A DNA stretch of 64,000 nt from Thinopyrum elongatum (GCA_011799875.1 CM022299.1:353196526-353260525); one strand, 5' to 3'; positions 10,867 to 21,815 are shown, counted from the stretch's first letter. The notes: generated from the sequence alone by a model not told the origin. Numbers and translations are program-made.

Positions 10867-11571
10867 GTGAACAAGGCTATTCTCGTTGAGACCGCTCAGA
10901 TGGAACACAAGGACTCGCAGAAGCGCTATCGTGATGCTGGCTCATCTTCGGGCTCAGCACCGAAGCGTAGAGTTTGGATTCCCAACAACGCGTTCCGTCC
11001 CAATGCCTCTGTGCCAAAGAACAATGCTGCACTACGTCTGCCTCCTCCACCACCGAGGCCGTCAAAGGCTCAAGCTATTCAGAACCATGCCCCTCTTCGT
11101 CCTGAAGATGGTTTGTGTTTCAAGTGCCGCAAACCAGGCCACCAGGCTAAAGACTGCCGCCAGACTCAGAATCAGTTAGATTTTCCTCGTGCTGGCCGTG
11201 GATATGGCCGTGGCAACAATCAGACCCGCAACTATAATACTAGGTCTGCTTCACGTGGTCGTGGTCAAGCTTACAACATTGACATTGAAGAAGTCCAGGA
11301 TCAACCTGCTACTGTGATGGGTACCCTTCTTGTTAACTCGGTACCTGCTTCTGTATTATTTGATTTAGGAGCATCGCATTCATTCATGTCTGAAGCATTT
11401 GCATTATCTCATGACATTGCATTTGAAAAGATGAACCTGCCAATAGTTGTCCGTACCCCTGGAGGCCAATGTCAAACCACTATGATGGCACATAATGTCC
11501 CTGTTGAAATCGAGGAATTTGAATTCCTAGCTTCCCCTATTATCCTGAAGTCTTCCACCATAGACCTCATA
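10867..11571 (+). pseudogene. pol: pol fragment, chromovirus copy 2 (nucleocapsid and protease only)
   Basis: Same frame as gag. Contains the CCHC knuckle and the retropepsin start, here FDLGASHSF: the active-site Ser/Thr position of D-S/T-G reads Leu, so the protease would be dead. Homology to copy 1 stops at 11571 (position 3176 there). Everything beyond, including RT and integrase, is replaced by an unrelated LTR fragment. Confidence 0.85.
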
Positions 11572-11930
11572 AGGGGTAGGCCTATATAAACCCCTTAGGT
11601 TCGCCCATGCAAAGGGTTCAACTCATCTTCCACACCATTACACATACACATAGCTAGAGAAGCACCTGGGCTAGCCTTGCCCTTCTCCTTCCTCTAGCAA
11701 AAAGCTCAAGGAGCAAACTTGTAGCTACGAGATTGATCATAGTCATCATGCGGAGACCCCACAGAGCAGGACTAGGGGTGTTATCTCCTCGGAGAGCCCC
11801 GAACCTGGGTAAGACACGTGTTCGTTCGAGATCTCGCTCACTCCCGCTTCCAGGGCCCGACGACGTGCTCCTGTCCCCATCCATGATAAGCCACCCCCTG
11901 GCATATGTCGCGAGATTACCCCGACAGTCC
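11572..11930 (+). mobile_element. LTR fragment (TATA, R and U5) of another gypsy element
   Basis: Starts close to a TATA box (CCTATATAAACC, 11580-11591), then a U5-like stretch ending near TTACCCCGACAG. It resembles the ends of grass Tat/Athila-type LTRs, but no primer binding site follows. Both ends are broken: chromovirus on the left, CACTA-like repeats on the right. Family assignment is by resemblance only. Confidence 0.5.
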
Positions 11931-12019
11931 CGTCTAAATCGTGTATACATACGACAACCACGATGCAAAAAAGACGGCCACGTACGTACATACGGGGTGG
12001 TCTCAAAAGCGTACAGCGA

Positions 12020-12830
12020 TGACGTCCTGTTCATCGGCAGCCAACCGGCTGGGTCGGAACGAAGAAACAACACCGTGTTCATCAGGAGACAACCGACTGG
12101 GTCGGAATGCGTCATGTTCAACGTGAGCCAACCGGCTTGGACGGAACAGCCGAAACAGGGTCTGGCGTACCGTAGAACGGAGGAAATGACCTTCTGTTCG
12201 ACCAGCTACGGTCGAAATGGGATCTTGTTCATCGGGAGGGGTCTGGCGGACCGCACAACGGAGGAAACAGACTTCTCTCCAACCGCCTACGGTCGAAATA
12301 GGGTCCTGTTCATCAGGAGGGGTGTGGCATACCGCAAAACGGAGGAAACGGACTTCTCTCCAACTGCCCATGGTTGAAACGGGGTCCTGTTCATCGGGAG
12401 GGGTGTGGCGTACCGCAAAATAGGACTCCACGGTCTACTGTTCTTCCATCGTCGACTACCTCCAGCCTCCACCTACTACTGTTCATCCACCGTCGACTTC
12501 CTCCAGCCTCCACCGGCTACTGTTCATCCACCGTCGACTTCCTCCAGCCTCCACCAGACACTGTTCATCAACGGATACTGTTCATCCAGCCTCCACCTAT
12601 TCAACCAGCCTCCACGGGGTCTTGTTCATCCACCCCCAACCGGCTGGGGTGTGTAGTGGCCTCCTCGAGGTCCTGTTCATCCAGTGGCAACCGCCTACAC
12701 ACGGTTGGGGTCCTGTTTATCCAACCCCCATTGGGAACTGTTCATCCACAGCCAACCAACTGGCTGGACTCACCACGTCTTGACTCGTTCTACGTATCGC
12801 GCGCGCCGCAGCAACGAGCACTGCTCATCA
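12020..12830 (+). repeat. Degenerate CTGTTCATC tandem array
   Basis: The word TGTTCATC, or one-base variants, recurs roughly every 40-80 bases, over a dozen times. The clearest units are about 81 bp long (12222, 12306, 12387), each with an ACGGAGGAAAC block and a CTACGGTCGAAA block; the later part is made of CACCGTCGACTTCCTCCAGC blocks. The open frames over it follow the repeats and are not genes. Confidence 0.7.
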
Positions 12831-12864
12831 AGAGGCAACCCAACCAGCTAGCTATGTCTCGCAC

Positions 12865-13035
12865 GGGGGTTCGATCGGCTTCAGTAAGCAGCAACAGTAA
12901 TTGATCGGGTTCAGTTAGCAGTGAAGGAGTCGGTCGGGTTCAGTATGTAGCGAAGGGATCGATCGATCGGCTTCAGTACGTAGCAGTGCGATCGCTCGGG
13001 TTCAGTGAGTGAACGCCTCTCGCTCGGGTTCAGTT
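12865..13035 (+). repeat. Short tandem array of TCGGGTTCAGT units
   Basis: Six degenerate units of about 30-40 bp with the core TCGG(G/C)TTCAGT, followed by variable AGCAG/GTAGC text. Subterminal position in the CACTA fragment; possibly transposase-binding repeats. Confidence 0.6.
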
Positions 13036-13393
13036 ATAGCGACACGGCTCGAACCACACACGCGTACGAGAGAGAAACGCGCAAACCACACTGCATCGCT
13101 CGGCCCCGACCACCCACCGTAACCGGGAACTCCGCGAAAATTTCCTCACCCTCACTTCTACCATGATTTTTTATGTCATGGACGGCCCAAAGAATGTCAT
13201 GCAGGTGCATCCCCAGCCCGGCCAGGACGAAAAGCCCATTTTCTATCATGATTTTTTGTCATAGAAGTAGGAGCCCACCACATCTATGATTATACGTGTT
13301 TTTGTCACAATTATCGTCATAGAAGTGTCATAACCATGATAGAAAAAAATCGTTCGGGCCATAATGTCACGGATGTGTCTTCTTTTTGTAGTG

Positions 13394-14040
13394 CAAAAAC
13401 TCTCGCCGCATAGCCTTCTTTGTCTTGGGCCAACTCATGTCAAAGCTCTTCGAAGGTGTGTGAAGCCACCATGTCGACGCATAGTCATGGAAGTTACTTG
13501 TGGCGCACTTCACTTGATCTTCGGAGGGGACTTGATGTAGCTTGAGGTAGGCGTCCATCTTGCGCTCCCACTCGAGATAGTCCTCGGGGTCTTGAGTCCC
13601 ATAGAAAGGAATCTCGTGGTCGGTGTCAGTGTCGAGGTCGTAGTAGCTCGTGGAAGTCGTGGACTTGAGCTTGGGGAGCTTCTCTTAAGGCGCTTGTCAG
13701 TGAAGATGCCGCATATCCAAAGGCGAATATGCCTTGAAGTCGCTTGGCGAAGATGCCAAGGTAGATGGTGAAGTCATAGAGCGGTGGTTGGTGTTGAGCT
13801 CTTGACCTTCACAGTCTCGTCGGTGATGGTGTCGATGCCGATGTGACCTTGCCAAAGGTGGTAGCTCGGAAGCATGTGCACTTGAGCGTCTTCTCGAAGA
13901 TGAGGAAGACCTCTTCCGGTCTTGATGAGGGCTTTGAGCTCCTCCATTTGAGCTTCCATCTTGGCATCAATGAAGTTTTTCGTGGCATCGAACTCGTCGT
14001 TGTTGTTGTAGACCAAAGTTGATGCGCTTTGGCTATCCAT
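13394..14040 (-). pseudogene. gag: gag remnant of a minus-strand gypsy element
   Basis: On the minus strand the start is MDSQSASTLVYNNNDEFDAT (ATG at 14040-14038), followed by a coiled-coil-like stretch. After a frameshift and a stop near 13683 comes the Gag core: DHEIPFYGTQDPEDYLEWER, then CATSNFHDYASTWW. It is cut at 13394, exactly where the CACTA end abuts. The rest of the element (pol, 3' LTR) is absent from the window. The order suggests that the CACTA inserted into this gag and the far side was later lost or displaced. Confidence 0.7.
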
Positions 14041-15858
14041 CACAAGACTCCAGCAAAGGTAGTAGGAAATGAGATAAACAATACCAAGATACCTTTTCCC
14101 AAAGTTGAGGATGTATCTCGTGTCACTCAATGTGAAGTGAGAGAATAGTGGAATTGGTACCAGACTTGTTCACTCACACCTACAAAGTAAAGCTTATCGA
14201 GTGGCTTGGTTAGGACAAGTGGCACAAAATTCAAGCAAGTGTTAGTCAATGATATTGATAATGTTGAGGAAGATTCACAAAATTGCAATGTAAAGCAAAT
14301 AGATCAATAGCTATAAGGTGGCACAAGGAACACACACACGGATAGATAAGTAGGATCCGCGCAACCAAGGAATGAGCACAAAATGTGTTACCATGCAAAA
14401 AGCTCTTGTTGCATGGATACTAGAGAGACAATAGCTCGATGGCTCAAATGGGCTAGATACGCTTGTGCGCCAACCTAAGCGAGTAACTGTGTTGTCTTCA
14501 ATCCCAAGTATGCTATGTATGTATGATCCAATATGATATAGATGCAAAATGGCTCAATGCTATTGCTATTGCTTACAAGCACTTTCGTATCTCCTCTTTT
14601 TCTTAAAAGCTTTTTCGTCTTTTTTGTATGCTTTGCCACTATGCTTGATGCTCGAGCCAAGATATGAGACAAGTATGTAAGATATGCAAGGGAGAGACTT
14701 AATGGCACAATGATGATAGCAACATGATTGCACGCTCAAAGTAGTTATGCAGAGTAAGCGTATCACTAAGGTGCACAAATAGCGTGGCCTGGCAATTCTC
14801 AACTCGCTAATCTCGATAGGAAGTGACGCAATAGGCTCACGGTGATCAATGCAATGGCAAGGAAATATATAATGATGTCATCGAAGTTACCATCCTTGCT
14901 TATAGTCGAGGTGTCAAAAGGTGAAGATGTCGTTGTCGATGTCGGGTCTGTGGCGATGATGAGTGGTGGTGTTGTCGATGTTGAACCGTTCCTAATTAGC
15001 CAAAACACCTTAGGAAACAGAAAAATCGCAGCTCAAAATCTCAAACCAAATTGGGCTAAGTTGGCGGAAGGGTATGGTGGGCAAGGTTATGCGGAAGTTA
15101 TGGTGGTGGTTGATGAAGAAGTATCCGTTCCTAAGTAGCCGAAACACCTTAGGAGACTCGCTTCACAACTCAAGCAACCACAAATGCAATGGTAATCAAA
15201 ATGGATTAAGTTGCGGAAGGCTATGGTGGTTTTGCAGATGATATGGAGGGCCTAGGCAAAGATGCCAAAATTAAAAAAATTGATGGAGTCAAATGATGAT
15301 GCTAGTATTTTTGTGGGGTGGGGGATGTTAATGGCTACAAAACGAGCTAAAGAACGTGAAAATCGGGGTTCGGATGAATTAGTTATGACCGAAACAAGAT
15401 TTCAGCCGTGTCGATTTCATGGGTAGCCAGACATCCGGGAGTAGGCCCGGATGATCCGGGTTCGTCAAGTCGGGTACTGATGTTTGGGTGCGTGGGTTAG
15501 CCGGACGTCCGGGAGAGGGTCCAGCTGATCCGAGGGATGTCCAGATGATCCGGGCAGGTCAATCTGCTCGGGATTTGCTCTCGGGGATGCGATTTAGGTG
15601 GAAAATTTTGATTTCGGGGGGTAAAAAATGATGGGAAAGAAATTTTTTGGAGGGATTTCGTGGTGGGGAGGTGGGGAAAACCAAGATCCACTTGCCAAAC
15701 AACAAAATCATGGATTAAACCAACAAAATCTCACAAGAACAAACAAAATGCAAAATTATTGGTGAGGCTATTTTTGGTGGGAATTTTCAAATTGGGACTA
15801 AATCAAACAAAAATATGCTAGAAAACGAAGGGGAGGACTCTAATTTCATGATCAACGT
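14041..15858 (-). other. Leader of the minus-strand gypsy element
   Basis: Sequence between the primer binding site and gag; no gene recognised. It contains an imperfect duplication of about 100-145 bp (14990-15090 and 15129-15235, sharing AGCCRAAACACCTTAGGA) and a block at 15420-15560 with repeated CCGGATGATCCGG-like words that also occur in the LTR. Confidence 0.5.
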
Positions 15859-15872
15859 GGCTCATGATACCA
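15859..15872 (-). other. Primer binding site of the minus-strand element
   Basis: Minus strand TGGTATCATGAGCC: an initiator-tRNA-Met type site with one base difference and one inserted base. Lies four bases from the LTR end. Confidence 0.75.
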
Positions 15873-15875
15873 AGA

Positions 15876-16836
15876 TGATGTAGGGTGGAACCCTAATGGC
15901 CGTTCTTTCACGAATTGGAGGGTGGGTTCCTCGAAGAGCATGAAGAACACGGGGAAGAACGGGGAGAAATCACAAGAGGAACACTCAAGAACAATCCCGA
16001 TCAAACATCCACTAGACTCAAATCCACACAAGATCCACAAAGATACATGAACAACAAAGGAAAAGATACAGGTAGAGTTCATCCCAAATCCAAGAGAAGA
16101 TGAGGTCTTGATGATCTAGATCCTTGCCATGATGGGGGTATTGAATCCCTCGAGATCTTCTCACATGGAGGCCTTGAACTCCATGGGAGTGTCTCTCTCT
16201 CTCTCTCTCAAGAGGAGTAGAGGTAGGAGCAAAGCTCAACTAGAATGAGCTATCACTTTGCTAACCATAGAAATGAGGTGGAGGAGGTCTATATATATTG
16301 CTAGGGGCGAAGGGGTAAGTTAGGTGGGAGGTACAAGGCCCAAGGCCCGTCATGCACACAGGCAGGGCCGGATGATCCGGGTGGGGTCCCGGATGGTTCG
16401 GGCATCTTCTGGATGATCCGGACGTAGTCTCGGATGATCCGGCTTCGCGGCGGGGCCTGCTGTTGTCTTCAGATGGTTTAGCCGGATGATCCGGAAGAGG
16501 GCCCGGGCCGATGCCCGAATGGGGACCTGGATGTCCGGCCTGGCTCCAACCGCCGCTCCGTCTTCTTCTCCTTTCTTCTATCTTCTCTTCGACGCTTCCC
16601 TCATGGATGGTGTAGGCATACACATGCGCTTGCACTCCTCCTCGTCGATGGTGAAGCTCCGGCAATACCTATGCATGCACACGAGAGGAGTGTCAAGTAG
16701 TATACCATCCGCGAAGGGGTCAAGTGAGCACGTGTAAAGGAGATGATTCACCTTTGTGTATGCGAAGTAGATGTTGCACGTGTCACTTGCCAAACGGACT
16801 CTCGATATGGTGATGTCCGTAGGATGCTCCGCATCA
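15876..16836 (-). mobile_element. 5' LTR of a minus-strand gypsy element (961 bp)
   Basis: On the plus strand it reads TGATG...CATCA, so the LTR has short inverted ends; on the minus strand it starts TGATGCGGAGCATCC. Contains a TATATATATA box at about 16290-16300 read on the minus strand, a (CT)n run at 16193-16210, and at least four GGATGATCCGG words (16364-16490). Only one LTR copy is present. The five bases outside (ACTCC, 16837-16841) would be the TSD. Confidence 0.75.
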
Positions 16837-16907
16837 ACTCCTCTCCCTCTCCCCAACCTATCTGATCCTCTCCGCCCCCGCGTCGTCCAGACCACCGTGC
16901 CCGCACC

Positions 16908-17832
16908 ATGCCAAAGTCATGGTTCTCCGCTCCTGTAGGCCGCGGCGGTGGATCTCCCTTCAGATCTTGGCGCCATCACCGTCGCTCTCCAGGGTGCTCG
17001 TCCTCCATGGCCGTCAGCTCCTCCAAGAAGGAGGATATCGTCATTTTCTCCGGCGACGAGGAAGAGCAGCAGTCGCCGCAGCCGCGCCTCATCGCGGAGG
17101 TGGTGACGATGGACAAGTAGTACCAGCGGCAACTCAAGTGGTCGTTGCATTGTGGTCCAGTGTCATCCTCGTCGCCACCAACCCACGTCAAGGAGGAGCC
17201 GCTCTCGCCACCGTGCTACCGCATGAAGGAGTCAACATCACCGCCTCCCGGTCATGTGAAGGCAGAGCCGACATCCCCCGCGTGCAACTGTGACGTCCAA
17301 ATTGGACGTCGTGTGCAGGACGAGTCGGTGTTGCCGGCGATCCCGAAGGCACGTGGGCGCCACTTCCACTACCTCGGTGTCCGTGGCGGCAGCTGCTCGT
17401 CATCGTGGAGCATTGTGATGGCACGCTGCTCGGCGTTCGTGAAATCCGATCGGTGTCGGCATGGATTCTTGTGGATCCTGACCTCACGAAGTCCTGGGCT
17501 AGCGACCGATCGGTGACCACCGCGGAGATGCTCGCGCGTCAGCTATGTTGCCTCAACGGGAAGATCAGCGAGGAGTGGTCGCTCAATGACACATGCGCTG
17601 CCGGTGGCAGGGGCAAAGCCATGACACCTTTACCAGGGTTGGTGTTGGCCGAGGCGCCCTCCACACGGCGGGCCCGTGCCCTTCTACCACTAGAGGGACC
17701 ACTCCAACGATGACGACGACGCAAACGACGAAGGAGGTGCCGCCGAACACATGTACGAGGTCACCGTATGACGACGAAGGAGGTGCTGCCGGACACATGT
17801 ACGAGGTCACCGTCCGCTACAAGCTAGTTTAG
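16908..17832 (+). pseudogene. Degenerate unknown protein gene
   Basis: From ATG 16908 one frame reads an N-terminal Gly/Arg/Ser-rich part, then KKEDIVIFSGDEEEQQSPQP, a TAG at 17118-17120, and on in the same frame with repeated HVK(E/A)EP(L/T)SPP motifs (about 17185-17280) and RGRHFHYLGVRGG. After that the frame degrades. The 3' part contains a 45-bp tandem duplication (17720-17810) encoding DDEGGAA(E/G)HMYEVTV in the other frame, just before a TAG at 17830-17832. I do not recognise the family and no catalytic motif is visible. It sits between an LTR and a Helitron-type terminus, so it may be a captured gene fragment. Confidence 0.4.
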
Positions 17833-18269
17833 TTTTTGTAAGATTTTAGTTGAACGGATGAAACATCGTCTGTTTTATGTAAATTATGTCTGAACTTAAA
17901 TGAATTCCATCGTGCTTGCATGAATTTTGTCCGAATGTGTTTGTATTACGGACATATGTTTATGGCTAGCGTTGGATGATCGTTCGCGCACAAATACCAT
18001 GTTCGTTTTAGGGGATAATGTTGAAGATGCCCTCAGTCCTGCTAAAGAGCTTATCTATACCAATATAAAAAGACCCAAAAAGGCAGATCCAACTGATTTC
18101 GGCCATCGAACTAAGTTAATCCAACGACCTAGACTGCTCCAATGGCGAGCGTTAAACGTGTTTAACGTGCAATTAATATCATACCAAATATTGCACCAAT
18201 CACAGGATTAACACACAAATAATAGCATACATAATATCCACGTGCAATTAATATATTGCCTAAATATTA
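17833..18269. other. Flank between unknown gene and Helitron end
   Basis: No gene seen. The stretch ATGTTGAAGATGCCCTCAG (18021-18039) resembles terminal words of common grass DNA transposons but has no partner here. Confidence 0.3.
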
Positions 18270-18297
18270 ACGTGCGTTGCACGTGCGCATTAACTAG
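18270..18297 (+). mobile_element. Helitron 3' terminus
   Basis: ACGTGC-GTT-GCACGT is a perfect 6-bp stem with a 3-base loop, followed nine bases later by CTAG at 18294-18297 and then T. Hairpin, short spacer and CTRR before T is the canonical Helitron end. The 5' TC end could not be fixed, so the element's extent, and whether it includes 16837-17832, is open. Confidence 0.6.
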
Positions 18298-18339
18298 TTA
18301 AATAGGGAAAAGAGATATTACAATAGTAACTACAATCCG

Positions 18340-19566
18340 CATTTTTTATAAAGGGTGGATTTTATTAGCTCAAAATTGAGCATCAAGGAGATACAAACAC
18401 AATGAGCACATACCCGACCTCTGCATAACTAGGATGCACACATCCAAAACCAACACACACAAAAAACACGCCGGCAAATAGCAAAGTCATGTAAGACCAA
18501 AGCTATGCGTAGGCGATGAGAAAAAAACCTCAAACTGATCGGATTCACGATTGACAAACTACAACAATGACCATATCCACACCAATCATCTCATGACAAC
18601 ACACAGACAACGAGATTCTTCAACAACAATGCCTTCAGGAAGGGAGCGACGCTAAACCGCCACCGTCGCTGGATCCAACCACGCAAGCCCAGAATCTAGG
18701 TTTTCACCTTGAAGAATCAGTCCGAGCATATCCGAACAATGCCTTCAACAAGGTAACGACATAAAAATATCGCCATTGCCAGGTAAAACCAACGTAGTTC
18801 AGACCTAGTTTTTCACCCCGAAGCTCGAGACCGAGTTCTCGAATAGCACTACCATCAAATTTGTTACGTTTTGCCTCCACAACTTTTCCATGATCGCAGC
18901 AGTTACATGTGGTGTGAACCGCCGCCGCTGCACAAACAATCCTCTGCGGTCAAGCCGTTGTCGATAGTTTGTAACTACCCGTCAACCATCAGACCTGAAG
19001 AGAAACCCTGGCAGAGACCTTTAGATGGCTACCTCGTGGAGCTTCGTCAATGAAGCCTGGCTGTGAGGTCGCCCAAAGCCGGGAAGCCGACACTCCTAAA
19101 GTGTTTCATGGCCATGCGACGGAGTAGCAACACCTCCAGGCAGAACCATCCGTAAGCTACGCCTCCACACCACCATTGAGGGAAACAGGGTGTCACCCAA
19201 CCAGATGAGGAGGCACGAGGTGCTGCCGCTAGGCCAGATCGACCAGATCAAAGACACCAAATCAGAGCCGATCAGGGCAGAAGACTCAACGAGGCAAAGA
19301 ATCGCACGACCAACTCGCCCTAGCTGCCGCAGACTCCCAGCTTTGATGTGTGCTAGAGACACACGTATCTCATGATCTAGAGGAGCAGGCCCCGCCGCCA
19401 CTGTGCTCGCCTGCAACGACGGCGGCGAGGAGGAGTTGCGGACGAGCGGAGACCGGCGGCTACGGCTGGGGACGCCCCGGTGTCGCCCACGAGCGACACG
19501 GGAGCGAGATCCAGTTTTTTCGGGAGGGTTGTTTTCCTCATCTTCACTTAAGTCACCTTGGCTCAT
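18340..19566 (-). mobile_element. Minus-strand retroposon-like repeat (LINE-type or processed transcript)
   Basis: Read on the minus strand it ends with an AATAAA signal in GCTAATAAAATCCACC and TTTATAAAAAATGC, like a retroposed polyadenylated RNA. I recall very similar sequence as a frequent Triticeae repeat. A 156-residue frame on the same strand (19566-19096, starting MSQGDLSEDEENNPPEK) has no motif I recognise. No reverse transcriptase is present and no TSD was found. Confidence 0.35.
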
Positions 19567-19882
19567 CTCAGTCGTTCATACTCTGGAGCATTTTGTTCCA
19601 CTCAGTGCTAGTGTTGTGTTTCTTCAGGTAGCAGCGTGTCTGTTCAGATGAGTTTGAGACAGGACAGACTATGGTCATCTTGAGTTGCACCTTGTCCTCA
19701 AGGCAAAGAAGTTTCTGACATGGAAATGTATTTGTTGATGAGCGGTGCATCCTCGCATGTGGCGTCATCGGGAGCGAGGCTTTCCCAACTAGTCTTGTTG
19801 CGATGCCTGATGCGTCTGTTCAAGGCTGCCACAGCCCACAGGACTAGTTTTTTGTTTCTCTATACTTCAAATGTCGTATAAA
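19567..19882. other. Unassigned sequence
   Basis: About 320 bp with no recognisable gene or repeat. Confidence 0.3.
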
Positions 19883-20486
19883 TAGGGATGAAAATGGAGT
19901 AGCAATTTTTCGCTTCTTCAGAGAAAAAATGGAACGGAGAGGAAATATGAAACCGAAAACGGAAATTCCAAAACGAAAGTGGAAATGAATTTTTTTATGT
20001 GAAAACGGAAACAAAAACGAAATGGTGTTTTCCGGTGGAACAGGTGTGGAAACGGAACTTTCCGTTTCCGTGAATGTTGAATTTCCATTTTGACTATAGA
20101 CCTATGGCTACTTTGTAGCCCAACCACCAAATAACACACAATGAGTAGAATGGATCATTTGAGGCCCAAATTCTACTATCACACATGTACTCAGCTTCCC
20201 TATACGCAATTGTCCAGTACTACTACAATACTACGCTATGTTGCTAACATACTGATATTATTTTGTAGCCATGTTAACAATTCATTAAATTTTTTTGTTT
20301 TTGTGTGTATTTCTCTATGATTTCAGGGGGTTTTAATTTCCGGTCAACGCCCACTTTTGTTTTCGTGTCTGCTTTGTATTCGCTCCATGTTCGTTTTCGG
20401 TAGTATCTGTATCCGTATTCATTTCCGGGGTTTCTGTATTCGTTTCCGCTTCTGCAAAAATATATGAAAACAATTATGGTAGCACT
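19883..20486 (+). mobile_element. Left part of a hAT-like element
   Basis: Begins (T/C)AGGGATGAAAATGGAG, whose exact inverse CTCCATTTTCATCCCTG lies at 58528-58544. Internal text is the characteristic series of GGAAAC/CCGTTT words. It stops at about 20486 where another element end begins. No transposase, so a MITE or end fragment. Confidence 0.5.
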
Positions 20487-20487
20487 G

Positions 20488-20560
20488 CTGTGTTTGGTTC
20501 AGCTTCGGCTGCCAACTTCTGGGTCCAAAAGCCAGAAGCTGAACCAAAGGGGTCTTTTCT
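20488..20560. repeat. Inverted-repeat element end (TGTGTTTGGTT)
   Basis: CTGTGTTTGGTTCAGCTTC, then within 70 bp the inverse GAAGCTGAACCAAA. A related end in inverse orientation (AGCTCAACCAAACACAAC) lies at 58490-58507. Both are followed inward by a GATTCTGTA(G/A)AAGC word. Could be a small MITE or the left end of a large element spanning to 58507. Confidence 0.4.
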
Positions 20561-21140
20561 CGCAGCGGATTCTGTAGAAGCAGCAACTTCGGGCTAGTGT
20601 AATTTGCGAAGCTTCTTGACCCCGGATTCCAGGTGCGGAGGGCAAACCCTTCGTGGAAATTACCCAGGCTGCCATCCCACGAGTCGTACCGGTTCGCGCT
20701 AGGAGCAGACGAGCCGGCCTCACAGGAAAGCCAGGGCTAGGGTTGGCCGCCGCCGCCGCCGCCCTCGCCCGCCCAGGTATACTCTCCCTCCTCCTTCCTC
20801 CCTCCTCTCTCCTTCCTCCCTCTGCCTCTTGCATGCTCTCCTCCCCTGTACCCCGCGGTCCTGCTCCGGTCGGCCGTCCGGTGGCGTCGGTGCCCAGGCC
20901 CTCCTTTCTCCTCCTCCCCCTTCCCTCCCTCCTCACTCCTCACTCCTTCCTCCTTCCTCCCTCCTCCCTCCTTTCTCCTCTGCCCTCTTGCATCCCACCC
21001 TCCCCTGTTCCGCGCAGCCATGGTCTGTCTGGCCGTCCTGCGGCGCCGGCGTACCGGACCTCCTATCTACTTCTCCCCCTCTCCCCCCTCCTCCCTCCAT
21101 CCCTCTTCCCTCATCCCCATCCATCTAACCTTCTCTGTTA
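20561..21140. repeat. GC-rich leader-like and CT-rich tandem region
   Basis: Looks like a gene 5' region (CCGCC)n at 20748-20762 followed by long CTCCCTCCT tracts. An imperfect duplication of about 110 bp occurs at 20824-20935 and 20987-21095 (both start CTCTTGCAT and contain a GGTC..GTC.GGCCGTCC block). Open frames here mirror the low complexity. Confidence 0.5.
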
Positions 21141-21815
21141 ATGCATTTTGATCACTTTCTTTTACATAGTTATATGTTAGGCAAACTGAACATGGTTTAT
21201 TTTGTAAAGAAGGATGGCTGGTTCAGTTTGGAAGTGTGTTCTGCATACGAAAGTGATCTTCTGAGCGCGAGCACAGGTGGTCGCGGTATCCCCCCCCCCC
21301 CCCCGCTCGCTCGCCTCGTGATCCAGAAACACGAGCGTACAGGCCCAGGTATTATTCACGTATAGTGTTTTTTGAACAGTTCACATGGCCCACGTCTGCT
21401 CGCACAGCCTTCCAACGTCGTGAGTCACCTGGGCTCTGGCTCAGATGTACGCAAACGACTCAGAGGAATGGCTCAGCCCAGGCAGTCTGCTCCGCTCCTT
21501 ATCTACTTGCTGCTGCTCGTCGGACTTTGAAATTTGAAAGGGATTACCACAGCAATGGGCGTGCGGCATCCCAGAGAGCACGCACATGTCTACTTTGCAC
21601 AGTGGTACGTGTCAATCACTCACCTGCGTGGAATATCTCTATGGGCAAGCATGCCAAAATTTATCTCAGATTTGATTTTCTTATCAACACACACCATGCT
21701 CCGGATGGGTAATGTAGTTCTCACAATATATAATCCAGACCAGTTATTAAATTCATGCACTGCATTGTGATTATACTCAGCAATTCTAAATGCACTCCCC
21801 GATCTCTACGAAATT
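21141..21815. other. Unassigned sequence
   Basis: Nothing recognised; includes a poly-C run (21291-21304). Frames are short and unlike any protein I know. Confidence 0.3.

Larger units (their letters stand above)
11931..13393 (+). mobile_element. CACTA transposon right end (truncated on the left)
   Basis: Ends at 13393 with TTTTTGTAGTG, the inverse of the CACTACAAAAA start typical of Triticeae CACTA elements. The 250 bases inward carry the subterminal text of that group (ACTTCTATGAC-type words, tracts such as TTTTGTCATAGAAG). Further in are two repeat arrays (listed separately). No transposase frame is present. The matching left terminus with its TSD is not in the window; the base triplet after the end is CAA. 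Confidence 0.65.

Noticed and set aside
11733..12904. Frames of 140-214 residues over the CTGTTCATC array
   Set aside because: They repeat the array unit in several frames and strands and have no protein-like pattern.
20499..21141. Two overlapping frames of 145 and 162 residues
   Set aside because: Low-complexity CT/GA sequence; residues are nearly all Ser, Leu, Pro or Gly, Arg, Glu.
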